The notes beneath the pieces are model-generated. The model saw only the letters and a program-made list of their open reading frames with translations, had not been told where the DNA came from and did no database searches. Made by a program: the position numbers and the translations under genes. A stretch of DNA of 64,000 nucleotides from Speluncibacter jeojiensis (GTDB lineage: Bacteria; Actinomycetota; Actinomycetes; Mycobacteriales; Mycobacteriaceae). The stretch is from NCBI RefSeq assembly GCF_029589495.1, contig NZ_JAAIVF010000006.1, positions 186,001 to 250,000 on the forward strand. Direction: 5' to 3'. Positions 57,576 through 64,000 of the stretch are shown piece by piece; the first letter of the stretch is position 1; each line of letters opens with the position of its first letter.

Positions 57576-58457
57576 TCAACCGCGCAACCCGGCGGCGCGC
57601 GCCTGCTCCAGGTACAACGCCAGAAAGTCGTGTTCGGTGAGGCCGGCGCCGATCGCGGACTGGATCTGCTCGTGCACCGTCGCGGCGAGCTGCATCGGGG
57701 ACCCGACCGCGCGGGCTTCGCCCAGGCCGAGGTCGAAGTCCTTGCGCAGCAAGGCCATCGTGAACGTCGGCGACCAGTTCTCGGTGATCAGGTCGGCCGA
57801 GCGACGGCGGATCCAGTCCGAGGCCAGCACGGTGCCGTTGAGGAACTCCAGGAAGTCCGCGCGCGGGACCCCGCCCTTCTCCGCCAGCGTGGTCACCTCG
57901 ATCCACGCCTGCGCGACCACGCCCAGGAACAGGTTGTGGCACAGCTTGACCAGCCGGCTCTGCTCCGCCTCGCCCACCCGCACGGCGGACCTGCCGATCT
58001 GTTCGAGGTACGGCCGCGCGAGTGCGAAGGCGTCCTCGGGGCCGGACGCGACGAAGCTCCCGTCGCCGGCGGACACCATCGCGGGGTTGCCGCTGACCGG
58101 CGCGGCCAGGAACCCGACCCCCACCTCGGCGGTGCGGGACCGCACCTGGGCCGAGGCCTGCGCCGACACCGTCGAGCAGTCCACGATCAGATCGGGTCGG
58201 GCGTTCGCGGCGACCAGCAGTTCGACCACCTCGATCAGATCGGCCGACGCGGAGACGCACGTGAACACGATGTCGCAGACGCCGAGATCGCCGGCCGCAT
58301 CGGCGACTCGCGCACCCGCGTCGGCGAGCGGCGCGGTCTTGGCGCGGGTGCGGTTCCACACGGTCAACTCGTTTCCCGCGGCGAGCAGGCGCGACGCCAT
58401 CGCGACGCCCATTCGTCCGGTGCCGAGCCAGCCGAGGCGATGTGTCGGTGCAGTCAT
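57576..58457 (-). CDS. NAD(P)-dependent beta-hydroxyacid dehydrogenase (HIBADH family)
   Basis: A 293-aa enzyme of the 3-hydroxyisobutyrate/6-phosphogluconate dehydrogenase superfamily. It has the Rossmann loop GWLGTGRMGVAMASRLLAAG (about 9-28), the substrate-binding DCSTVSAQASAQV segment, GNPAMVSAGDGSFVASG near 122-138, and the catalytic lysine in RLVKLCHNLFLG. NRTRAKT after the loop suggests NADP preference, which is an inference. The substrate cannot be told. The ATG follows GGGAGG, and the gene leads directly into treY. Confidence 0.85.
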   Translation of the reverse strand: MTAPTHRLGWLGTGRMGVAMASRLLAAGNELTVWNRTRAKTAPLADAGARVADAAGDLGVCDIVFTCVSASADLIEVVELLVAANARPDLIVDCSTVSAQASAQVRSRTAEVGVGFLAAPVSGNPAMVSAGDGSFVASGPEDAFALARPYLEQIGRSAVRVGEAEQSRLVKLCHNLFLGVVAQAWIEVTTLAEKGGVPRADFLEFLNGTVLASDWIRRRSADLITENWSPTFTMALLRKDFDLGLGEARAVGSPMQLAATVHEQIQSAIGAGLTEHDFLALYLEQARAAGLRG

Positions 58458-58581
58458 GTCGGGCTACCTCCCGCGAGAACGAATCAGGTCCCGTTCATCA
58501 TGATCGCCCCGCGCACCCGCGGATGTCCCGGGTTCGCCCGCGGGTGCGGCCGCCCGGCCCGGCGGGAGGCGGGCGCGTCAC

Positions 58582-58611
58582 TGTTGAGGACGAGCCGCAT
58601 CGCGGGATAGT
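58582..58611 (+). promoter_or_regulatory. Putative promoter of the hemerythrin gene
   Basis: TTGAGG (58582-58587) and TAGTGT (58606-58611), 18 bases apart, are a plausible -35/-10 pair that would give a 43-base leader ending in GGAGGA before the ATG. Confidence 0.4.
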
Positions 58612-58660
58612 GTCTGTTTGCACCGGTACATTCCGTGAAAAATCACCAGTCGGAGGAACG

Positions 58661-59143
58661 ATGGCGGATCAGACGTTGGGAGCAGCGCTCGAGCGCGAGC
58701 ATCGCGAGATCGACGGGGATGTCGAGAAGTTCGTGACCGCGATCGGTGCGGGGGAGACGCGGATCGATGCGCTCGGCCGCGCGATGGTGTCGCTGCGCCG
58801 GCACATCTACCTGGAGGAGGAGTTCCTCTTCCCGCCGCTCAAGGCGGCCGGAATGATGGGGCCGGTCATGGTCATGCTCAAGGAACACGGCCAGATGTGG
58901 CAGACGATGGCCGACCTCGACGTCAGACTGGCGGAACTCGACGGGGGCGACGCGACTGCGGTCGAGACCCTGTGCCGGGAACTCGTCGGCGAACTACAGG
59001 AGCACAACGGCAAGGAGGAGCTGATCCTCTACCCGCAGGCCGACGCGGTGCTCGACGTCGAGGCGAGCGCGGACCTCGAGGACTTCCTGGCCGGCGGAAC
59101 GATGCCGGAGGGCTGGGCCGCCACGATGGCTCGTAGGGGCTGA
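58661..59143 (+). CDS. Hemerythrin HHE domain protein
   Basis: A 160-aa four-helix-bundle protein with the di-iron ligand pattern: H14 (EREHREID), H48 with E52 (RRHIYLEEEFLFPPL), H76 (KEHGQMW), and H115 with E119 (QEHNGKEELILYPQADAV). Such proteins bind O2 or NO or sense iron and oxidative stress; the exact role is unknown. The ATG follows GGAGGA. It stands alone, between the treY unit and a gap with a decayed gene. Confidence 0.88.
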   Translation: MADQTLGAALEREHREIDGDVEKFVTAIGAGETRIDALGRAMVSLRRHIYLEEEFLFPPLKAAGMMGPVMVMLKEHGQMWQTMADLDVRLAELDGGDATAVETLCRELVGELQEHNGKEELILYPQADAVLDVEASADLEDFLAGGTMPEGWAATMARRG

Positions 59144-59223
59144 GTTCTCGCACCAGGGGCGTTCGGTTCGCCGTCGGGCGTCGTGAAGTGCGGTAGCACC
59201 CACGGGGTCATGACCCGCAACAG

Positions 59224-59580
59224 CTAGTTCGGTGACGTACCTGACGGAGCGGGTCTTGTGAATCGGATGCCGTTGAACGTGTATGTGCAGCAAGCGCACT
59301 GAGGATCCAGGCTCGATTCATCGATGTCCGGATTCACAACTTGCAGCGTTCCATCGGAGGCGACGTACAACCCGCTGAAATAGGTCGACTCACCGATTGC
59401 CGAGCCTGAGCCGTCTCATTGGAGTTGGCTCGACTGGTGCAGAGGACGGTCCGAGCCCACGCGCCGAGCGTGCCGGGAACGTACAGCAGGTCGAATTGTC
59501 ACTTGATCTTGCGGTGGTCCCGAACGCGTCGTCCAGCGACGACGAGGTGGTGACTGCGACACTCGAACTCGGTCACCACC
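59224..59580 (-). pseudogene. Remnant of a small (probably secreted) protein gene
   Basis: The 451-base gap between the hemerythrin and fadD genes has clearly lower G+C than its neighbours. On the minus strand a 63-codon open stretch ends in TAG at 59224-59226 and reads like protein (from DGSGSAIGESTYFSGLYVAS, with a DPQCACCTYTF segment). It is cut by TGA at 59416-59418. Another frame just upstream reads SSAPVEPTP, so one frameshift near 59400-59420 would join the two; a further TGA lies at 59499-59501. I read this as a frameshifted or decayed gene, but a short functional ORF is possible. I do not recognise the family. Confidence 0.35.
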
Positions 59581-59594
59581 TCGTCCAGCACCCG

Positions 59595-61202
59595 TCAGGC
59601 CGTCGCGACCTCCTTGGCCCAGCGGTAGTCGGCCTTACCGGCCGGCGTGCGCTTGACCTCGTCCACGATCACCATCGAGCGGGGGATCTTGTACCCGGCC
59701 AACGTCTGTCGGCAGTGCTCCTGGACGTCCGCCAGGGTCGGGTCGGTCGCGTCGGGGTAGGTCGCGATCACCGCCGCGACCCGCTGGCCCATGCGCTCGT
59801 CGGGCGCCCCGACCACCAGCGCGTCGCAGATCGCCGGGTGTGCGTGCAGCGCGGCCTCGACCTCCTCGGCGAAGACCTTCTCTCCGCCGGTGTTGATGCA
59901 CTGCGACCCGCGCCCGAGGAACACCAGCGTGCCGTCCGCCTCGATCCGGCCCATGTCGCCGAGGACCGACAGCCGGGTGCCGTCCGCGCGGGTCGGGAAC
60001 GTGCGGGCGGTCTTCTCCTCGTCGCCGTAGTAGCCGAGCGGCACGTTGCCCACGCGGGCGATGTACCCGATCTGGTCGGAGCCCGGCGTGATCGGCTCGA
60101 GCGACTCGTCGACGAGGGTCAGGATCGGTGACGAGGCCATCCGCAGGTTGCCCTGCTCGTCGACGGAGAATGCGCCGTCGTTGCCGGACTCGGAGGCCCC
60201 GAAGTTGTCGCGCAGCAACAGGTCCGGCTTGACCGCCAGCATTCGGTTGCGCACGCTCACCGACCAGATCGCGCCGCCGTTGGTGATCGAGTACAGCGAG
60301 CTCAGGTCGATCTCACCCTGGCGGCGTTCCATCTCGTCGACCAGCGGCAGGCCCATGCCGTCGCCCACGATCAGGATGACCTGCAGCCGTTCGGTCTCGA
60401 TCGCCGAGACGATCTTTGCGGGGTCGAAGTCGCGCATGAGCACCACGCGGGCGCCGAGGGTGAAGAACGTGAACAGCGAATACAGCGCGGCGCCGTGCAT
60501 CAGCGGCGCGGCGATGAGGAACGCCATGTCGGGGAATTCCTTGGCGGCGGCGGCGATCTCGGCGAGGTCCTGGCGCTGGTCCTGGCCGTACGGGTTGCCG
60601 CCCGAGAGCGGCTTGCGGAAGAAGTCGTCGTGCCGCCACATGACGCCCTTCGGGTATCCGGTGGTGCCGCCGGTGTAGAGCACGTACATGTCGTCGCCGC
60701 TGCGGGTCTCGAACTCGGCGGTCGCGGGCAGGTTGTGGGCGTCGGCAAAGGACACCACCGTCACGGACCGCTCGGCGGCGGCCGCGGCCAGCGCCGCGGT
60801 GGTCTCGCCGATGACCACGATCGTCCGCACCAGCGGACAGCTGCCGAGCAGCGCAGCGAGCGTGTCCTGGTGCTCGGGCAGTTCGACGACGACGGCGGCC
60901 GAATCGGAGTTGGTGAAGATGTACTCGAGTTCCGCGGGGGTGTACCGGTAGTTGACGTTGATCGGCACGGCGCGGATCTTGATCAGGCCGAGGATGCTGG
61001 TGACGTGCTCGACGCTGTTCTTGAGGAACAGCGCCACGTGGTCCCCGTGGCCGAGTCCCGCCCGCGCGAACATCTGGGCGACCTTGTTCGCCTCGGCGTC
61101 CAGGTGTGCATAGGTGAAGTTCTCGCCCTCGTACGTCAGCGCGATGCGGTCAGGGACCGCGGACGCGACGGTTTCGACGATGTCGGCCAGGTTGAACTGC
61201 AT
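59595..61202 (-). CDS. FadD-type acyl-CoA synthetase (FadD19-like)
   Basis: ANL-superfamily ligase that activates a carboxylate through an acyl-AMP to an acyl-CoA. The 535-aa protein has the P-loop-like A3 motif YTGGTTGYPKGVMWRHDDFF near 172-191, the FGASESGNDG A5 segment, GDMGRIEADGTLVFLGRGSQ (A7/A8), and the catalytic lysine in RTPAGKADY near the C-terminus. Overall it resembles mycobacterial FadD19/FadD17-type steroid side-chain ligases. Three ATGs stand in a row; the last is best spaced from GAAAGGG. Two KstR-like boxes flank a -10 (TACCAT, minus strand 61289-61294), supporting a lipid or sterol role. Confidence 0.85.
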   Translation of the reverse strand: MQFNLADIVETVASAVPDRIALTYEGENFTYAHLDAEANKVAQMFARAGLGHGDHVALFLKNSVEHVTSILGLIKIRAVPINVNYRYTPAELEYIFTNSDSAAVVVELPEHQDTLAALLGSCPLVRTIVVIGETTAALAAAAAERSVTVVSFADAHNLPATAEFETRSGDDMYVLYTGGTTGYPKGVMWRHDDFFRKPLSGGNPYGQDQRQDLAEIAAAAKEFPDMAFLIAAPLMHGAALYSLFTFFTLGARVVLMRDFDPAKIVSAIETERLQVILIVGDGMGLPLVDEMERRQGEIDLSSLYSITNGGAIWSVSVRNRMLAVKPDLLLRDNFGASESGNDGAFSVDEQGNLRMASSPILTLVDESLEPITPGSDQIGYIARVGNVPLGYYGDEEKTARTFPTRADGTRLSVLGDMGRIEADGTLVFLGRGSQCINTGGEKVFAEEVEAALHAHPAICDALVVGAPDERMGQRVAAVIATYPDATDPTLADVQEHCRQTLAGYKIPRSMVIVDEVKRTPAGKADYRWAKEVATA

Positions 61203-61258
61203 CATCATCCCTTTCGGAACCGTGCTGGTCGGACCGTCTGCTGACGGGCGCACCCGCA

Positions 61259-61317
61259 TGGAACGTGTTCTCATTCGACTCGATTGTGATGGTAGTCACT
61301 CACGAGAACGTGTTCCT
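61259..61317 (-). promoter_or_regulatory. Two KstR-like operators around the fadD promoter
   Basis: TGGAACGTGTTCTC (61259-61272) and GAGAACGTGTTCCT (61304-61317) fit the KstR pattern TNNAACNNGTTNNA with one and two mismatches; both share the core GAACGTGTTC. They are centred 45 bases apart, with the candidate -10 TACCAT (61289-61294, minus strand) between them. Confidence 0.6.
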
Positions 61318-61401
61318 GTCCAGGGCCGGTGTCGCGGACCGGGACGCCCGGATGGGACAGCGCCGAGACGGGGCTGGGGCAGGGATGCGACGGGCCGGGG
61401 A

Positions 61402-61407
61402 TAGTCT
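61402..61407 (+). promoter_or_regulatory. -10 box of bioA (leaderless start)
   Basis: TAGTCT fits TANNNT and ends eight bases before the GTG at 61416. It favours that start over in-frame codons further upstream. Confidence 0.5.
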
Positions 61408-61415
61408 CCGATGCC

Positions 61416-62747
61416 GTGGAAGCCCAGCAGCCCGAAGCAGCGCACGTGCACCCCGAGCCTCTGAGCCCCGGGTGCCTGACGGCCGAGCGCATCGCCGCGA
61501 TCGATGCCGGTCACATCTGGCATCCCTACGGCGCCTTCCCCTCCGCGCCGGCGCCGCTGGTCGTCGCGAGCGCCCGCGGCGCGCGGCTGACGCTGGCCGA
61601 CGGCACCGAACTGGTCGACGGGATGAGTTCGTGGTGGGCGGCGATCCACGGGTACCGCAACCCGGTGCTCGACGCGGCCGCCCGTGCCCAGCTCGACCGG
61701 ATGAGCCACGTGATGTTCGGCGGGCTCACCCACGAACCGGCCGCCCGGCTCGCCGAACTGCTGGTGCAGCTGACCCCGGAGGGCCTGGAGAAGGTGTTCT
61801 TCGCCGACTCCGGTTCGGTGTCCGTGGAGGTTGCGATCAAGATGTGCCTGCAGTACTGGCGCAGCCTCGGCCGGCCCGGCAAGCACCGGATGATGACCTG
61901 GCGCGGGGGGTATCACGGGGACACCTTCGAGGCGATGAGCGTCTGCGACCCGGACGGCGGCATGCACTCGCTGTGGTCCGAGGTGCTCGCCCCGCAGGTG
62001 TTCGTCTCGGCGCCGCCGCGACAGTTCGACCCGGCCTACGTCGAGGAGCTGGCGGCGGCGATGGCCGAGCACGGCGACGAGCTGGCCGCGGTGATCGTCG
62101 AGCCGGTCGTGCAGGGTGCGGGCGGCATGCGCTTCCACCACCCGGAGTACCTGCGGGCTCTGCGTCGGCTGTGCGACGAGCACGAGGTGCTGCTGGTCTT
62201 CGACGAGATCGCCACCGGCTTCGGGCGTACCGGCGAACTGTTCGCGGCCGACCACGCCGGCGTGCGGCCCGACGTGATGTGCGTGGGCAAGGCGCTGACC
62301 GGCGGCTACCTGACGCTGGCGGCGACGCTGTGCACCGACCGGGTCGCGGAGGTGATCAGCGCGGGCGAGGCCGGCGGGCTGATGCACGGGCCGACGTTCA
62401 TGGCCAATCCGCTGGCCTGCGCGATCGCGGTCGCCGCGGTCGAACTGCTGCTCTCGCGCGACTGGCGGGCCGAGGTCGCGGCGCTGGAGACGGGGCTGAC
62501 TGCCGGACTCGCGCCGGCCGCCGAGCTGCCCGGGGTTCGGGAGGTGCGCGTGCTCGGCGGGATCGGCGTGATCGACCTGACCGAGCCGGTGGACATGGCG
62601 GCTGCGACCGGGGCGGCGGTGTCTGCGGGGGTGTGGCTGCGGCCGTTCCGCAATCTGATCTACGCGATGCCGCCGTACATCTGCACCGGCGACGAGGTGG
62701 ACCGGATCGCCGCCGGCATGGTCGCGGCCGCCGGGACCGCGGGGTAG
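61416..62747 (+). CDS. bioA: Adenosylmethionine-8-amino-7-oxononanoate aminotransferase BioA
   Basis: PLP-dependent transaminase that makes 7,8-diaminopelargonic acid in biotin synthesis, using SAM as amino donor. The 443-aa protein has [17 protein letters not shown] near 36, the [17 protein letters not shown] signature, [34 protein letters not shown], and the PLP lysine K292 in [17 protein letters not shown]. These are features of BioA rather than other class III aminotransferases. The GTG follows TAGTCT by eight bases. bioF lies 77 bases downstream with its own operator. Confidence 0.93.
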   Translation: MEAQQPEAAHVHPEPLSPGCLTAERIAAIDAGHIWHPYGAFPSAPAPLVVASARGARLTLADGTELVDGMSSWWAAIHGYRNPVLDAAARAQLDRMSHVMFGGLTHEPAARLAELLVQLTPEGLEKVFFADSGSVSVEVAIKMCLQYWRSLGRPGKHRMMTWRGGYHGDTFEAMSVCDPDGGMHSLWSEVLAPQVFVSAPPRQFDPAYVEELAAAMAEHGDELAAVIVEPVVQGAGGMRFHHPEYLRALRRLCDEHEVLLVFDEIATGFGRTGELFAADHAGVRPDVMCVGKALTGGYLTLAATLCTDRVAEVISAGEAGGLMHGPTFMANPLACAIAVAAVELLLSRDWRAEVAALETGLTAGLAPAAELPGVREVRVLGGIGVIDLTEPVDMAAATGAAVSAGVWLRPFRNLIYAMPPYICTGDEVDRIAAGMVAAAGTAG

Positions 62748-62789
62748 CGGGCGCACCCAAAGCGGCGGGGCCCGAGGGCGGGGGCGAGC

Positions 62790-62817
62790 TTGAACGGTGT
62801 TCAAGTTCGCGTATCGT
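62790..62817 (+). promoter_or_regulatory. BioQ-type operator and -10 of bioF
   Basis: TTGAACGGTGTTCAA (62790-62804) is a perfect palindrome around a 3-base centre and contains TGAAC-N3-GTT, the core of the corynebacterial BioQ site (TGAAC-N3-GTTAC). It lies just upstream of TATCGT (62812-62817), a TANNNT -10 that ends seven bases before the bioF GTG. A bound TetR-type BioQ would block the promoter. Confidence 0.65.
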
Positions 62818-62824
62818 GCCTGTC

Positions 62825-64000
62825 GTGGGAACCGATCGTGACGCATTGCCCAGGGACGTACTCGGCTGGCTGGACGAGCGCGCCGAGCAGCGCCGTGCCG
62901 CCGGACTGCGACGGGCACTGCGCCCGCGGACCCCGGTCGCCGCGGCCATCGACCTCGCATCCAACGACTATCTGGGCCTGGTGCGTCACCCCGAGGTGAT
63001 CGACGGCGCGACCGCCGCGCTGCGCCGCTGGGGGGCCGGTTCGACCGGTTCGCGACTGGTCACCGGCACCACCACCGAGCACGAACTGCTCGAGGCGGAA
63101 CTGGCCGAGTTCGTCGGCGCCGAATCCGGTCTGGTCTTCGCCAGCGGCTACGCCGCGAACCTCGGCGTGGTCACCGCGCTGTCGGACCGCGACACGCTGA
63201 TCGTCTCCGACGCCGGCTGCCACGCCTCGCTGGTCGACGCCTGCCGGTTGTCCCGGGCGCGGGTGGTCGTCACGCCACACGCCGACACCGCCGCCGTCGC
63301 CGCCGCGCTCGCCGCCCGATCCGAACGCCGGGCGCTGGTGCTGACCGACTCGGTCTTCAGTGCCGACGGCGACCTCGCTCCGCTGCATGACCTGCACCGT
63401 GTGTGCCGCGAGCACGGCGCGCTGCTGGTGGTCGACGAGGCTCACGCCATCGGTGTGCGCGGGGACGGCGGCCGCGGGTGGGTGCACGAGCAGGGGCTCG
63501 CCGGGCAGCACGACGTCGTGGTCACCGCCACGCTGTCCAAATCGCTTGCCGCGCAAGGTGGTGTGGTGCTCGCAGGTGCGCGGGTACGCGCACACCTGAT
63601 CGACGTGGCACGGACGTTCATCTTCGACACCGGATTGGCCCCCGCGGCAGTCGGCGCCGCCCGTGCCGCGCTCGGCGTGCTGCGCCGCGAGCCGCAGCGG
63701 GCGGGGGCGGTGCTTGCGCGCGCCGCCGACCTCGCGCGCATGTCCGGATTGGACGTGGTGCCCGAGTCCGCCGTCGTGTCGGTGGTCCTCGGCGACCCGC
63801 AACGTGCCTACGACGCCTCCGTCGCCTGCCTCGAGCGCGGCCTGCACGTCGGCTGCTTCCGTCCGCCGTCGGTCCCGGCGGGCACCTCGCGCCTGCGGCT
63901 GACCGCGCGGGCGAACCTCGGCGCCGACGAGATGGCCACCGTCGAGGCCGTGCTCACCGACGTGCTGTCCCAGGCCCGGGCCGCCACCGGGGTGCCCGCA
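62825..64000 (+). CDS. bioF: 8-amino-7-oxononanoate synthase BioF, 3' end cut by window edge
   Basis: PLP enzyme that condenses pimeloyl thioester with L-alanine in biotin synthesis. All 392 visible codons are open. Key segments are SNDYLGLVRHPEVIDGATAA near 46, GSTGSRLVTGTTTEHELLE near 70-88, VDEAHAIGVRGDGGRG near 206-221 (PLP-binding Asp and His), and the PLP lysine K239 in TATLSKSLAAQGG. The GTG is fixed by TATCGT seven bases upstream. No stop is reached by 64000, so the gene is nearly complete but open. Bio genes bioA-bioF-bioD-bioB are often clustered in this group. Confidence 0.92.
   Translation, partial: MGTDRDALPRDVLGWLDERAEQRRAAGLRRALRPRTPVAAAIDLASNDYLGLVRHPEVIDGATAALRRWGAGSTGSRLVTGTTTEHELLEAELAEFVGAESGLVFASGYAANLGVVTALSDRDTLIVSDAGCHASLVDACRLSRARVVVTPHADTAAVAAALAARSERRALVLTDSVFSADGDLAPLHDLHRVCREHGALLVVDEAHAIGVRGDGGRGWVHEQGLAGQHDVVVTATLSKSLAAQGGVVLAGARVRAHLIDVARTFIFDTGLAPAAVGAARAALGVLRREPQRAGAVLARAADLARMSGLDVVPESAVVSVVLGDPQRAYDASVACLERGLHVGCFRPPSVPAGTSRLRLTARANLGADEMATVEAVLTDVLSQARAATGVPA

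Noticed and set aside
59397-60131. A 244-codon plus-strand frame running into the fadD region
   Set aside because: It is mostly antisense to the acyl-CoA synthetase, whose motifs are intact on the minus strand.
1-64000. CRISPR arrays, insertion sequences, prophage or tRNA genes
   Set aside because: Looked for regular repeat-spacer patterns, transposase or integrase motifs and tRNA arms; none were convincing. The only tandem repeats are the short ones listed.

Overview
The window is a high-GC (roughly two-thirds G+C by eye) stretch of an actinobacterial chromosome. Gene content and order point to the Mycobacteriales/Corynebacteriales (Gordonia-, Williamsia- or Rhodococcus-like). Markers include wag31/DivIVA, LppM, DUF3040 and MTB12-like proteins, a translational ileS T-box, a dcw cluster without ftsA, and mycobacterial-type LexA, KstR and BioQ operators. 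I saw no tRNA, rRNA, insertion sequence, prophage or CRISPR array. Most of the window is conserved core genome.

Layout. 1-7.1 kb: end of a carotenoid operon (crtE-crtI, minus strand), metF, an RsiV-like lipoprotein, lppM, a phytoene-dehydrogenase-like oxidoreductase and a GNAT acetyltransferase; the last few correspond in order to the M. tuberculosis Rv2170-Rv2173 region. 7.1-8.5 kb: a perfect SOS box between the GNAT gene and a small HEPN-domain gene, then a DUF3040 gene with a strong terminator. 8.8-30.3 kb: the dcw cell-wall and division cluster, mraZ-rsmH-ftsL-like-ftsI-murE-murF-mraY-murD-ftsW-murG-murC-ftsQ-ftsZ-pgeF-yggS-sepF-yggT-wag31 and a small membrane protein. Most of these genes overlap by 1-4 bases and so look translationally coupled. 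mraZ is preceded by an autoregulatory operator. 30.3-33.8 kb: T-box leader and ileS. 33.9-45.1 kb: a TetR gene, dinB, an MTB12-like lipoprotein, a pair of lipoproteins, a DUF998 gene, lspA-rluD and a membrane-anchored protein of unknown function, a GNAT gene, an L7/L12-CTD-like membrane protein, and DUF2207-lemA. 45.3-52.0 kb: dnaE1, a pyruvate:quinone oxidoreductase and ilvA. 52.0-64 kb: a TetR/MFS efflux pair with duplicated operators, a mycofactocin-type SDR and a FadD acyl-CoA synthetase that both carry KstR-like boxes, treY with an HIBADH-family gene, a hemerythrin, a decayed gene of lower GC, then bioA and bioF (running off the window).

How the parts work together. The dcw cluster makes UDP-MurNAc-pentapeptide (murC-F), lipid I and II (mraY, murG), and polymerises them at the septum (ftsW, ftsI) under FtsZ, SepF and FtsQ; Wag31 directs polar growth. 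Regulation is unusually readable from sequence. Many starts lie 6-8 nt after a TANNNT -10 box, which implies leaderless mRNAs. Operators for LexA, MraZ, KstR, BioQ and a local TetR sit on recognisable promoters. The least understood items are the SOS-boxed HEPN gene, the L7/L12-like membrane protein, the protein after rluD, and the decayed ORF before fadD.
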